This document shows positions 23,186 through 31,743 of a stretch of DNA of 64,000 nt, piece by piece; position 1 is the stretch's first letter; the number at the start of each line of letters is the position of its first letter. The notes under the pieces were generated by a model. The model had not been told where the DNA came from. It ran no database searches and was given only the letters and a program-made list of their open reading frames with translations. The stretch lies in assembly GCF_018324205.1 (NCBI RefSeq), contig NZ_AP023356.1, positions 9,740,501 to 9,804,500 of the forward strand, written 5' to 3'. The stretch comes from Actinoplanes ianthinogenes. GTDB lineage: Bacteria; Actinomycetota; Actinomycetes; Mycobacteriales; Micromonosporaceae. Made by a program: the position numbers and the translations under genes.

Positions 23186-24385
23186 ATGAAGAGTCTCCCG
23201 ATGCCCGCGCTGCTGGCGCTGGCCACCGCGGTCTTCGTGACCAGCCTGACCGAGACCCTGCCGGCCGGTGTCCTGCCCGCGATGAGCGACAGTCTCGGCG
23301 TCAGCGAGTCCGCCACCGGCCAGGCGGTGACGATCTACGCGCTCGGCACCGCGCTGACCGCCATCCCGCTGACCGCCGCCACCGCCGGGTGGCGCCGCAA
23401 GCGGCTGCTGCTCACCGCGATGGCCGCGTTCGCCCTGGCCAACACGGTCACCGCGGTCTCGTCCGCCTATCCGGTCACCATGGTGGCCCGATTCGTCGCC
23501 GGGGTGGCGGCCGGGCTCGCCTGGGCGTTGCTGGCCGGATACGCCCGCCGGCTGGCTCCGCCGCACCTGCAAGGCAAGGCCGTCGCCGTCGCGATGGCCG
23601 GGATCCCGGTCGCGCTGTCGCTCGGCGTTCCGGCCGGCACCTTCCTCGGGCAGACGCTGGGCTGGCGTGCCGCGTTCCTGGCGATGACCGTCCTGACTGT
23701 CGTGCTGCTCGGCTGGATCGCCGTGGCCGTACCGGACTTCGCGGGCCGGCATGGCACCGTCCCGGCCCCGGCCCGCCAGGCGCTCGGCCTGCCCGGGGTC
23801 GTCCCGGTCCTGGTCGTGACCCTGGTCTTCGTGCTGGCGCACACCATTCTGTACGCCTACATCGCCCCGCTCCTCGGCCACCTCGGCCTCGGCGACGCCA
23901 CCGACCTGGTGCTGCTCGCGTTCGGCGTCGCCTCCCTGTGCAGCATCTGGCTCACCGGCGCCCAGATCGACCGGCGGCTGCGGGCACTGAGTGTCGCGAG
24001 CGTCCTGCTGGTCGGCGGCGCCGCGGTGCTGCTCGGCAGCGGCGTCCTGGTCTACCCGGCGGCGGTGCTGTGGGGTCTCGGCTGGGGCGGGGTGCCGACG
24101 CTGCTCCAGACGGCCGCGGCGGACGCCGGCCGGGAGGCCGCCGACGCGGTGCAGGCGATGCTGGTCACGCTCTGGAACGTCGCGATGGCGGCCGGCGGGA
24201 TCGTCGGCGGCATCCTGCTCGACACCCTGGGTGCGGGCGCCCTGCCGGGCAGTGTGGCGCTGATGCTGGTCCCGGTGCTGGTGATCGTGGTCGCCGCCCG
24301 CGCGCACGGCTTCCCGGCGGCCGGGGCGACGGCGGTCAGGAGGCGATCAGCGACTGTGGCGCGGCCGCCTTCAGGCGGGTGTTGA
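23186..24385 (+). CDS. MFS transporter (DHA1/AraJ-like exporter)
   Basis: The 399-residue protein has 12 hydrophobic helices. The loop between TM2 and TM3 reads GWRRKRLL in place of the usual motif A, RFVAGVAAGL lies in TM4, and there is a central hydrophilic loop near residue 190. It resembles DHA1 sugar-efflux or drug-efflux exporters of actinomycetes. ATG 23186 is supported by the operator position. Control by the divergent MerR is likely. The 3' end overlaps the following convergent gene by 50 bp. Confidence 0.9.
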   Translation: MKSLPMPALLALATAVFVTSLTETLPAGVLPAMSDSLGVSESATGQAVTIYALGTALTAIPLTAATAGWRRKRLLLTAMAAFALANTVTAVSSAYPVTMVARFVAGVAAGLAWALLAGYARRLAPPHLQGKAVAVAMAGIPVALSLGVPAGTFLGQTLGWRAAFLAMTVLTVVLLGWIAVAVPDFAGRHGTVPAPARQALGLPGVVPVLVVTLVFVLAHTILYAYIAPLLGHLGLGDATDLVLLAFGVASLCSIWLTGAQIDRRLRALSVASVLLVGGAAVLLGSGVLVYPAAVLWGLGWGGVPTLLQTAAADAGREAADAVQAMLVTLWNVAMAAGGIVGGILLDTLGAGALPGSVALMLVPVLVIVVAARAHGFPAAGATAVRRRSATVARPPSGGC

Positions 24386-24800
24386 GCCAGGACAGTTGCC
24401 GCGAGTTGTGGCCGGACGCGTGCCGGCACAGCTCGATCAGTTCGGTGTCCCGCAGGGCCTGGGCCGCCTGGTACACCGCCGTCCAGGTGGTCTGCGCCAG
24501 GGTGCCGAGCACGTGCAGGTCCTGCAGGTCGCGCAGCAGGCCGACCGGCCCGCTGCGCACCTGGGCCAGCCCACCGGCGTGCAGCCGCTCCGGTTCCCGC
24601 ACGTCCCCGGCGGACGAGGCGCCGTACCGGTCCACGATCGGGCTCAGCCGCCGGACGTGCTCCTCGCTCATCCCGGCCAGCGTCCGGCAGGTGAACAGCA
24701 CGTCGGGATGCTGGGCGTGGCCCTCCCCCACGGTCCGCAACGACTCCGCGAGGGTCTGCTCGGCGTGGCGCGCCAGTCCGAGATAGATGACCAGGTTCAT
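24336..24800 (-). CDS. Small helical protein overlapping the molybdopterin oxidoreductase gene
   Basis: The 154-residue protein is almost entirely helical, with probable four-helix topology. His and Glu residues recur at helix positions (ARHAEQTL near residue 12, MSEEHVRRL near 49, LQDLHVLG near 100, CRHASGHNS near 128), compatible with a ferritin-like or haem-binding bundle; neither is proven. The ATG at 24800 overlaps the stop of the Mo-enzyme by 4 bp (ATGA), so it is translationally coupled and likely a functional partner, for instance electron transfer or maturation. I do not recognise a named family. Confidence 0.7.
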   Translation of the reverse strand: MNLVIYLGLARHAEQTLAESLRTVGEGHAQHPDVLFTCRTLAGMSEEHVRRLSPIVDRYGASSAGDVREPERLHAGGLAQVRSGPVGLLRDLQDLHVLGTLAQTTWTAVYQAAQALRDTELIELCRHASGHNSRQLSWLNTRLKAAAPQSLIAS

Positions 24801-27094
24801 CCCCGGCCTCCGGCCTTGCGGACCCGGCACGCGGCGGTCTTGAAGCAGGGTTGCTTGGAGACCGGGTCCCACACCGTCATGGTCAGCTCGTTCGCCTGCC
24901 GGTCCGCGCCGCCGTAGTGGAACGGCGCGAACACCGTCCCCGGCGGCACCTGCCCGATCCGGGCCGGCGCCTCGATCCAGCCGCGCGGCGACTCGACCCG
25001 CACCAGGTCGCCCTGGGCGATCCCGAGCCGCTCCGCGTCGGCCGCGGACAGCTCCACCCACATGCCCGGCGCGGCCCGGCGCAGCGGCTCGGCCCGGCCG
25101 GTCTTGGTCCGGGTGTGGAACTGGTAGACGGTCCGCCCGGTCGTGTATAGCAGCGGATACTCGTCGCTGACCGGCTCGTGCGGCGGGGTCTGGTCGGCGC
25201 CCTTGAGGAACGCGCGGCCGTCCGGGCGCAGCGCCTTGTGCTCCAGCTGGGTGACCGTGGCCCCGGTGACCAGGTCATGACCGTACGTCTCGCAGTACTC
25301 GGTGGCGGACGGGAAGACCCCGTCGGTGTACAGGCGTTCGGCGCCGTTCGGCCAGCGGATCCCGGTCGGGCCGCGCAGCTTCTCGTACGACAGTCCGCTG
25401 TAGTCGCACGGCCGGCCCTTGCTGGCCGCCCGCCACGCGTCGAACGCCTCCTCCGGCGTCCGCCACTTGATCAGCGGGGCGCCGTCCCGGTCCCGGAAGT
25501 CCATGGCGTCCGCGTAGGCCAGGAAGATGTCCAGGTCGCTGCGCGCCTCGCCGGGCGGGTCGACGGCCTTCTCGGACAGGTGCACGGTGCGGTCGGCGTT
25601 GGTGAAGGTGCCGGTCTTCTCGCCCCAGCCCGCGGCCGGCAGCACCACGTCGGCGAGCCGGGCGGTCTCGGTCAGGAACAGGTCCTGGACCACCACGAAG
25701 CACCGATCATCGGCGAGGATCCGGCGGATCCGGGCGGACTCCGGCATGGACACCGCCGGGTTGGTCGCGGAGATCCACAGGAAGCCGATCGAGCCCTCCT
25801 CGGCGTAGCTCATGATCTGCATGGCGTGCGTCGGGTCGGCCCAGTGCGGGATCTTCAGCGGGTCGACGTTCCAGAGTTCGGCCAGCTGCTGGATGTGCCG
25901 CTCGTCGTCCCAGTTGCGGAAGCCGGGCAGGTCGCCGTCGGCGCCGCACTCCCGGTTGTTCTGCGCGGTCGGCTGCCCGTTCATCTGCAGGATCCCGGCG
26001 CCCGGCCGGCCGATCATGCCGCGCAGCAGGTGCAGGTTGTTCACCGCCACGGCCGCCGCGGTGGCCTGATGGGACTGGTAGAAGCCCTGCAGCACGGTGG
26101 AGAGCACGCGCTCGGCGGTCCCGAAGATCCGCGCGGCCCGGCGCAGGTCGTCGGGCGCGACCCCGCAGATCTCGGCGACCCGGTCCGGGGTGTACGCGTC
26201 GACGATCGCCCGCAACTCGTCGACGCCGAGGGTGTGCCCGGCCACCCACTTCTCGTCGATCCAGCCGTGCTCGAACAGCTCCCGGGCGAGCCCGTTCATC
26301 AGTGCCAGGTTGGTGCCGACGCGCGGGGTCAGGTGTACGCCACCGGTCCGGAGCGCCTCCTCGGCGACCCGGGTGCGGCGCGGGTCGACGCAGACCAGCA
26401 CGGGCGGGTGGGGGCCGCGGGTGCGGTCCAGGACCCTGCTCCACAGGACGGTCTGTGTCTCGGCGAGGTTGTGGCCGTACAGAAAAATGGTGTCGCACTG
26501 CTCGATGTCGGCGTAGCAGCCGGGCTGCCCGTCGGCGCCGAACGACTCCTTCAGCGCGGCCGCGGCGGTCGCCGTGCACAGCCGGGTGTTGCCGTCCATG
26601 TGCGGCGTCCCCAGCCCGGCCTTGCCGATCACCGCGAGCGTGTAGTACTCCTCCAGGAACAACTGGCCGCTGGTGTAGAAGCCGTGCGACAGCGGCCCCT
26701 TCTCCCGCATCAGCCGCCGCGACACCTCGACGACCCGGCCCATCGCGGCCGGCCAGTCGCACTCGGTCAGCTCACCGCCCTCGCGGATCATCGGCCGGGT
26801 CAGCCGGTCGGCCGAACGCGACCACGCGGTGCTGCCGTAAAGCCCCTTCGGCCCGAGCCGCCCGTGGTTGACCGCGTCACCGGCCCGGCCGCGGACGCCG
26901 ACCATCCGGCCGTCCTTGACCGCGATGTCGCAGCCGCAGCCGTTGCTGCACAGCACGCAGGCGCTCGGCACCCAGCGATCGACCTGGTCCTCGGTGATCC
27001 CCTCGTCCAGATGCTGATCCACCCGGACCGGCCACGCCGTGCCCCTGGCATGCGGCGTGCCGGTCCCCCAGATGTCGGTGATGCGGTCGGTCAC
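24797..27094 (-). CDS. Molybdopterin oxidoreductase (Nas/Fdh-like catalytic subunit)
   Basis: The 765-residue protein is of the DMSO-reductase superfamily. The N-terminal cluster site is C46-x2-C49-x3-C53-x-C55. The usual fourth Cys in the downstream xLCxKG position is Gly81 (LGPKG), so C55 may replace it. C173 in NTRLCTATA is the likely Mo ligand, as in assimilatory nitrate reductases. The C-terminal molydopterin-binding domain ends with KQPCFKTAACRVR. No Tat signal is visible, so it is probably cytoplasmic. It could be a nitrate reductase, formate dehydrogenase or another oxidoreductase. It is coupled to the helical partner gene. Confidence 0.9.
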   Translation of the reverse strand: MTDRITDIWGTGTPHARGTAWPVRVDQHLDEGITEDQVDRWVPSACVLCSNGCGCDIAVKDGRMVGVRGRAGDAVNHGRLGPKGLYGSTAWSRSADRLTRPMIREGGELTECDWPAAMGRVVEVSRRLMREKGPLSHGFYTSGQLFLEEYYTLAVIGKAGLGTPHMDGNTRLCTATAAAALKESFGADGQPGCYADIEQCDTIFLYGHNLAETQTVLWSRVLDRTRGPHPPVLVCVDPRRTRVAEEALRTGGVHLTPRVGTNLALMNGLARELFEHGWIDEKWVAGHTLGVDELRAIVDAYTPDRVAEICGVAPDDLRRAARIFGTAERVLSTVLQGFYQSHQATAAAVAVNNLHLLRGMIGRPGAGILQMNGQPTAQNNRECGADGDLPGFRNWDDERHIQQLAELWNVDPLKIPHWADPTHAMQIMSYAEEGSIGFLWISATNPAVSMPESARIRRILADDRCFVVVQDLFLTETARLADVVLPAAGWGEKTGTFTNADRTVHLSEKAVDPPGEARSDLDIFLAYADAMDFRDRDGAPLIKWRTPEEAFDAWRAASKGRPCDYSGLSYEKLRGPTGIRWPNGAERLYTDGVFPSATEYCETYGHDLVTGATVTQLEHKALRPDGRAFLKGADQTPPHEPVSDEYPLLYTTGRTVYQFHTRTKTGRAEPLRRAAPGMWVELSAADAERLGIAQGDLVRVESPRGWIEAPARIGQVPPGTVFAPFHYGGADRQANELTMTVWDPVSKQPCFKTAACRVRKAGGRG

Positions 27095-27136
27095 GCCGAT
27101 CGCCTACCCGTTCATCGCGCCTTCACACGGGAACGA

Positions 27137-27709
27137 TCACCAGAAGTGCGCCACGTCCACCACGACGCGGGAGTGACTGCCCGGACCGGCCAGCGTCAGC
27201 ACCCGGAACGGAAGCCGGGCACGCACCCCGACCGCGAAGGTCGTGTACCCCTCCGAGGTGCCGCCGAAGACGACGTCCCGCAGGGTGTCGTAGGAGACGA
27301 CGGTCGCGACGTGCTGACCGGCGACGGCGCCGAACGTCGACGCCGGCGCGCGCAGGGTGACCCAGAGGAACGCCCCGCCCGCGGTGTAGGGCACCAGATC
27401 CACGCCCTGCCCCTCGGTCGGCACCTGGTCGCTGTAACGCACCGCGTAGCCGAGTGCGCTGCCGCCGAACTCGAAGACCACCCGGTCCCAGCAGTCGTGC
27501 CGGCCGGTCTCCGCGGTGAGCAGTTGCGCCGTGCTGAGGACACCGGCGGCCTTGTCGCCGCTGCCCCAGGTGATCCCGCAGTAGGGAGCCGCCGCCCGGG
27601 CCGCCACCGGACCCGTCATGGCCCGCTCGGCGGCGGGACCGGCGCCGCAGGCGGTGAGCGCCACGCAGAGGACCGCCGTGATCAGAGTTTTGCCGACCGA
27701 CATTCGCAT
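27137..27709 (-). CDS. AMIN-like domain lipoprotein
   Basis: The 190-residue protein has a lipoprotein signal with lipobox ALTAC near residue 20. The mature part is a beta-rich AMIN-like domain: PYCGITWGS, TGRHDCWDRVVFEF, then VRARLPFRV and the terminal RVVVDVAH. It carries two conserved Cys. Such actinobacterial proteins are membrane-anchored and of unknown role. The ATG at 27709 has AGGTGCC upstream. It is transcribed in the same direction as the Mo-enzyme and the SCO6745-like gene but separated by hairpins or gaps. Confidence 0.85.
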   Translation of the reverse strand: MRMSVGKTLITAVLCVALTACGAGPAAERAMTGPVAARAAAPYCGITWGSGDKAAGVLSTAQLLTAETGRHDCWDRVVFEFGGSALGYAVRYSDQVPTEGQGVDLVPYTAGGAFLWVTLRAPASTFGAVAGQHVATVVSYDTLRDVVFGGTSEGYTTFAVGVRARLPFRVLTLAGPGSHSRVVVDVAHFW

Positions 27710-27760
27710 GAGGCACCTCCCAGGGCTGAATCGGGAAGCCGGTCACCGTCGACGCTAGGC

Positions 27761-27787
27761 CGCCCGGTGGCCCGCGGACACCGGGCG
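27761..27787 (-). terminator. Hairpin after the SCO6745-like gene
   Basis: CGCCCGGTG and CACCGGGCG form a perfect 9-bp stem with a 9-base loop, just downstream of the minus-strand stop codon at 27793. There is no T-tract. Confidence 0.55.
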
Positions 27788-27792
27788 AACAG

Positions 27793-28680
27793 TCATCGAG
27801 CGCCGTTGTCCAGGTTGAGCAGTCCCGCCGCGACGATCGCCCGGCTCAGCGGCCGGGCCAGCTCGGTCAGGCGGGCGCAGCCCTCGGTGCCGAGGACCGC
27901 GTACGCGGGTGCGGCGAGCCGGTCGGTGGCCGCCTCGATCTCGTCGCGCTGCGTTCGTCCTGCCTCGCTCAGCACCGGTTCGTCGCCCTCGATCAGCCCA
28001 CGGCGGCGCAGGTCGTCGACGGCCCCGGCCCACTGCTCCTCGCTCCAGCCGCGGCTGCGGCGCAGGAAACGCTCGGGCACCTCGCCGGAGGCGGCGTGCA
28101 GGACCAGCGCCTCCAGCCCGGTCAGGCCGGCCAGCAGCAGGGCCGCGACGTGCGCGTCGCCACGGAACTCGCGGAGCGCCGTCTGGGCCTGCCAGAGGAC
28201 CAGATGCGGCTGCTCCGGCCAGGGCAGGGCGGCGTGGGCGGCGAACAGGACGCGGCCCTGCGGGCGGCCGGCGGCGGACTCCGCGGCGCGGCGGGCCAGC
28301 CCGGCGGCCTCGGCCACCTCCGGGCCGTGCACCGCGTCACCGAGGGCGCGGGTCAGGGCCGCGTCCGCCGCCGCCAGCCGGGCGGCCAGGACCTCGGCCG
28401 GCGTCGTGCGGTCCCAGGCGGCGGGCAACGCCCCGGCGACGAGGCGCGGGTTGAAGTTGAAGAAGGCGGCGGTGACCGGCTCGGCGCCGACCGGGCCCAG
28501 GGCCGCCGCCCGTGAGGCGAAATAGCCGGCCCGGGTGGAGAGGCCGAGCGCCGCGTACCGCTCGTGCGCCTCGGGCACGAAGTAGATCATGCCGTGCAGG
28601 GGCTCGGCCGCCCGCCACGCCCGGCGCGCGAGGGCCGGCTCCACCACCGCCGGCTCGGGGGAATCTGTCGCCACCGTCAT
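27793..28680 (-). CDS. SCO6745-family protein (helical, winged-helix-like)
   Basis: The 295-residue protein starts ARRAWRAAEPLHGMIYFVPE, the family signature with a W-R-x-x-E-P-x-H-x-x-x-Y-F. AFFNFNPRLV and GRVLFAAHAALPWP are further landmarks, and the region RGWSEEQWAGAVDDLRRRGLI near residue 215 looks like a winged-helix element. Despite that, binding to DNA has not been shown for the family as far as I know. It is a widespread actinobacterial family of unknown role. ATG 28680 is good. A hairpin follows the stop. Confidence 0.82.
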   Translation of the reverse strand: MTVATDSPEPAVVEPALARRAWRAAEPLHGMIYFVPEAHERYAALGLSTRAGYFASRAAALGPVGAEPVTAAFFNFNPRLVAGALPAAWDRTTPAEVLAARLAAADAALTRALGDAVHGPEVAEAAGLARRAAESAAGRPQGRVLFAAHAALPWPEQPHLVLWQAQTALREFRGDAHVAALLLAGLTGLEALVLHAASGEVPERFLRRSRGWSEEQWAGAVDDLRRRGLIEGDEPVLSEAGRTQRDEIEAATDRLAAPAYAVLGTEGCARLTELARPLSRAIVAAGLLNLDNGAR

Positions 28681-28736
28681 GCCGCCTCCATCCGTAAGTT
28701 ACCGATGGGTAACACTGGCACGGAAACGACGCCATG

Positions 28737-29609
28737 TCACGCGAGGCCTTGAAGATCAACTCCGGTTTTCGGTACGCCCGGAGCCGCCGCCCTGACGGCG
28801 AGGGAGGCCAGCAGCGCCAGTTTCTCCGCGTCGCTGCTGCCGGCCTCGGCGTGGTAGACGACGAGCATCAGGGTGTCGGTGCCGTCGATGCGCAAGCGTT
28901 CGCGGTTCAGCGACAACTCACCGACCTGCGGATGGTCGAGCCGGATCGGGCCGCCGCGCTGCCCGTGCACCTCATGGCGGCCCCAGAGCTCGCGGAAACG
29001 AGGGCTGGCCAGGGACAACTCACCGGTCAGCTCGATGAATCGGGGATCGTCGACATCGTTGCCCACGGCCTGGCGCAGGTTGGCGACGAAGCACTCGGTG
29101 ACGGCCTCCCACTCCGGGAGCAGTGCCTGCTCGGCCGGGTCGAGGAACAGGTCCCGCAGCTGGTTGCCGCCCGCCGCCAGGCCCGGCGACAGAGCCCTGG
29201 CCAGGCTGTTCGAGGCCAGCACGTCGAAGTACCGATCCTCGATGAAGGCGGGCTGGACGAGGGACTCCATCAGCTTCAGGGCCCCGGGCGGCGGGGTCGC
29301 ACTGCGCGGCCGGCGCCGGTGCCGCCGCGGAGCCTCGCACGCCAGCGCCAGCAGATGGGCGAAGTGCTCCTCGTCGAGGCGCAGCACGCGGGCGATCGAC
29401 TCCAGCACCTGCACCGACGGATGGCGATTGCGGCCCCGCTCCAGCCGCAGGTAGTAGTCGGCGCTGATCCCGGCGAGCATGGCGACCTCTTCGCGCCGCA
29501 GTCCCGGCACGCGCCGCACGCCCCCATCCGGAATACCGGCCTGCGCCGGCGTCACCAGCTCGCGCCGGGCCCGCAGGTACGCCCCGAGCGCATTCGTCGT
29601 CTCCGCCAC
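28737..29609 (-). CDS. HTH regulator with an MmyB-like ligand domain
   Basis: The 290-residue protein has an XRE-type HTH (LGAYLRARRELV, then RVPGLRREEVAMLAGISADY and YLRLERGRNRHPS) and a C-terminal MmyB-like domain that in relatives binds small ligands. The start is taken as GTG 29609, which directly precedes the conserved LGAYLRARR helix; the frame is open upstream to 29690. It is divergent from an SDR gene, the typical target of this family. The start-to-start distance of 147 bp leaves room for an operator I did not identify. Confidence 0.88.
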   Translation of the reverse strand: MAETTNALGAYLRARRELVTPAQAGIPDGGVRRVPGLRREEVAMLAGISADYYLRLERGRNRHPSVQVLESIARVLRLDEEHFAHLLALACEAPRRHRRRPRSATPPPGALKLMESLVQPAFIEDRYFDVLASNSLARALSPGLAAGGNQLRDLFLDPAEQALLPEWEAVTECFVANLRQAVGNDVDDPRFIELTGELSLASPRFRELWGRHEVHGQRGGPIRLDHPQVGELSLNRERLRIDGTDTLMLVVYHAEAGSSDAEKLALLASLAVRAAAPGVPKTGVDLQGLA

Positions 29610-29756
29610 CAGCCCAGCGTAGATCTCCGCCCGGGGCACAGCGGGGGCCCTGAGATACCCCTGGCACCGCAGTGCTCTGGTTCCGGCCACGGGCCGCTTC
29701 TAACGTCCGTGACGTGGCTCGAACGGGGCCCATCACGCGACAGGAGACATCCGACG

Positions 29757-30443
29757 ATGACCGTCACCCTGATCACCGGCGCCAACAAGGGCATCGGTTT
29801 CGAGACCGCCCGGCAACTTCTGGCACGGGGTCACACCGTGTACGTCGGATCACGCGACCCCGAGCGCGGCGAGCGGGCCGCGGCGACCCTGGGCGCCCGT
29901 TTCGTGCAGCTCGACGTGACCGACGACGCCTCGGTGGCCGACGCGCTGGCGGCGATCGGTGCCGAGCAGGACCGGCTCGACGTTCTGGTGAACAACGCCG
30001 GCATCCTGGCGGACGAGGCGCCCAGCGGTCCGGCGGCCCTGCGCGCCTTCGACGTGAACGCGGTGGGACTGGTCCGCGTCACCGAGGCGGCCCTGCCGCT
30101 GCTGCGCAAGTCGGCGAACCCGGCCGTGGTCACCGTGTCCAGCAGCATGGGTTCGTTCTGGGCGGTGACCAACCCGGAACGGCCGGAGTCCGGCTTGCCG
30201 CTCGCGCTCTACGCGGCCTCGAAGGCGGCGGCGACCATGCTCACCATCCAGTACGCCAAGTCCCAGCCGGGCATCAGGTTCAACGCGGTGGAGCCGGGCC
30301 CCACCGCCACCGACATGACCGCCGCGTTCGGCATCGGACGGCCGGCGGCGGAGAGCGCGGCGGTCGTGGTGCGGCTGGCCACGCTCGGCCCGGACGGCCC
30401 GACCGGGACGCTTCAGGACGAGCGAGGCGTGCTGCCGTTCTGA
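29757..30443 (+). CDS. Short-chain dehydrogenase/reductase (SDR)
   Basis: The 228-residue protein has TGANKGIGFETARQL (cofactor loop, residues 7-13), VLVNNAGIL near 79, TVSSSMGSFW near 125 and the catalytic YAASK near 152. It is close to the carbonyl-reductase-like SDRs that the MmyB-type regulator commonly controls in actinomycetes. ATG 29757 has a GGAGAC site (CAGGAGACATCC). The 3' end overlaps the convergent HAD-like gene by 31 bp. Confidence 0.9.
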   Translation: MTVTLITGANKGIGFETARQLLARGHTVYVGSRDPERGERAAATLGARFVQLDVTDDASVADALAAIGAEQDRLDVLVNNAGILADEAPSGPAALRAFDVNAVGLVRVTEAALPLLRKSANPAVVTVSSSMGSFWAVTNPERPESGLPLALYAASKAAATMLTIQYAKSQPGIRFNAVEPGPTATDMTAAFGIGRPAAESAAVVVRLATLGPDGPTGTLQDERGVLPF

Positions 30444-30967
30444 GCCGATCGGCCGTGGAATGCCCCGGCCAGCTCTCCCCAGGTGTGAACGACGGTCGCC
30501 CACGGCGGGATCACCGGCGGAGGCGGCTCGTCGGCGCCGCCCAGGAACAGGTAGCGGTGCTCGACCGAGTCGAGATGGGCCAGCACGGCCAGGTGGTCGT
30601 CGACGAAGTGGGTGACGCCGAGCCGCTCGCACACCGGGGCCTTGTCCCGGCGCTCGCGGACGAAGTGCACGTTCGCCTCGGGGATGCCGGTGCGCGCGAA
30701 GAAGTCGTGGTGGACCAGCCAGGCGCGGGTGTTGGCGGCGACCTTCGGGCCGGCCTTGGAGACGATGTGGACGCGGCCGGCGAACGGCGCCGCGGTCAGC
30801 GCGGCGAGCGTCTCGAACACGCCGTCGACCTCGGGGGTCTCCAGCGGGCGGGTGCCGAAGAACGAGGTGTCCTCGTCCCGCCCGGCCAGCCTGACGATCA
30901 CGCCGCCGACGTCGACGCCCAGGGTGGGCCGGGCCGGCCCGCGATCGGGCGCCCGCTGCGAACTCAT
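30413..30967 (-). CDS. HAD-like (5'-nucleotidase-type) protein
   Basis: The 184-residue protein has a reduced HAD fold. Motif I reads GVDVGGVIV, with Asp as the possible nucleophile but Gly in place of the second Asp. VHIVSKAG lies near residue 80 and FVDDHLAVLAHL in the motif IV region near 125. The loss of the general-acid Asp suggests a phosphatase-like or non-catalytic role. The start is taken as ATG 30967; ATG 30988 is possible. It precedes the GntR gene region but points away from the pxp operon. Confidence 0.7.
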   Translation of the reverse strand: MSSQRAPDRGPARPTLGVDVGGVIVRLAGRDEDTSFFGTRPLETPEVDGVFETLAALTAAPFAGRVHIVSKAGPKVAANTRAWLVHHDFFARTGIPEANVHFVRERRDKAPVCERLGVTHFVDDHLAVLAHLDSVEHRYLFLGGADEPPPPVIPPWATVVHTWGELAGAFHGRSAQNGSTPRSS

Positions 30968-30998
30968 GCGCTGCCGCACCATCCACACCCCCCGACGG

Positions 30999-31697
30999 TC
31001 ACTGTCCGGCGAGCTTATCGACGGGGAGCCGGGCAGCGATCTGATTTTCGGCCGCGGCCAGGTAGGCCGCCAGTTCGTCGGCGGCCTCCGCGCGCCGACC
31101 GGCCGTGAGCCGGTCGGCGATCCGGGTGTTCTCGTGCAGGTAGGGCTCGTGGAACTCGCGGACCGCGCCCATCCGGTGGAAGATCAGCCGCATCTCGGCG
31201 AGCAGCAGGTCCATCTGCCGGTCGAGGCGGGCACTGCCGGCCAGCGCGACCACGGCCCGGTGGAACTCCTGATTCGCGTCGGCGACGGCGGACCAGTCCC
31301 CGGCGGCCGCGGCGCCCCGGCCCCGTGCGACGGCGGCGGCGACGCGGGCGGTCGCCGCCGGGTCGCCGGCCAGGTCGCCGGAGCGGATCGCGGCCGGCTC
31401 GATCAGCCGGCGGGCCCGATAGACGTCGCGGACGTCGCCGGGGCCGGGGATCGCCACGAAGACCCCGCGATGCTGCTCGCGGACCAGGATCCGCTCGCTG
31501 ACCAACTGCCCGAACGACTCCCGGATCGTGTTGCGGGAGACCTTGAGCGCCTCGGCGAAGGCCTGCTCCGGCAGCCGGGCGCCGGGAGCGAGCCGGCCCG
31601 CGGCGATCTGCTCCCGGATCGCGCCGGCGACCCGGTCGGCGGTCGACGAGGCGGCGGCGACGCGGGTTGCGGCGAGGGCGGCCAGCACGGACTCCAC
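30999..31697 (-). CDS. GntR-family regulator (FadR/FCD subfamily)
   Basis: The 232-residue protein has an N-terminal winged helix (IREQIAAGRLAPGARLPEQ, then ALKVSRNTIRESFGQL, which contains the recognition helix) and a C-terminal FCD helical domain with conserved His in EFHRAVVAL and FHEPYLHEN. FCD proteins bind organic acids through a metal. The start is GTG 31697. It is divergent from pxpB/pxpC and the 46-bp gap has a TTGTTGAACAA operator, so it probably controls that operon in response to an acid such as 5-oxoproline; the ligand is inference. Confidence 0.9.
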   Translation of the reverse strand: MESVLAALAATRVAAASSTADRVAGAIREQIAAGRLAPGARLPEQAFAEALKVSRNTIRESFGQLVSERILVREQHRGVFVAIPGPGDVRDVYRARRLIEPAAIRSGDLAGDPAATARVAAAVARGRGAAAAGDWSAVADANQEFHRAVVALAGSARLDRQMDLLLAEMRLIFHRMGAVREFHEPYLHENTRIADRLTAGRRAEAADELAAYLAAAENQIAARLPVDKLAGQ

Positions 31698-31721
31698 GAG
31701 CGATACCCTACCCTTGTTGAA

Positions 31722-31732
31722 TTGTTGAACAA
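31722..31732. promoter_or_regulatory. GntR/FadR-type operator upstream of pxpB
   Basis: TTGTTGAACAA fits the FadR-like consensus of T-N-G-T-N-N-N-A-C-N-A. A related half-site TTGTTGAATTG starts at 31714. The site lies 12 bp before the pxpB start, so the transcript leader must be very short or absent. Confidence 0.6.
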
Positions 31733-31743
31733 TCCATAGGCTG

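Noticed and set aside
25178..28525. Very long open frame (about 1115 codons) on the plus strand
   Set aside because: It runs antisense to the Mo-enzyme, AMIN-like and SCO6745-like genes, has low-complexity Arg/Gly/Pro-rich composition, and is a by-product of high GC at codon third positions.
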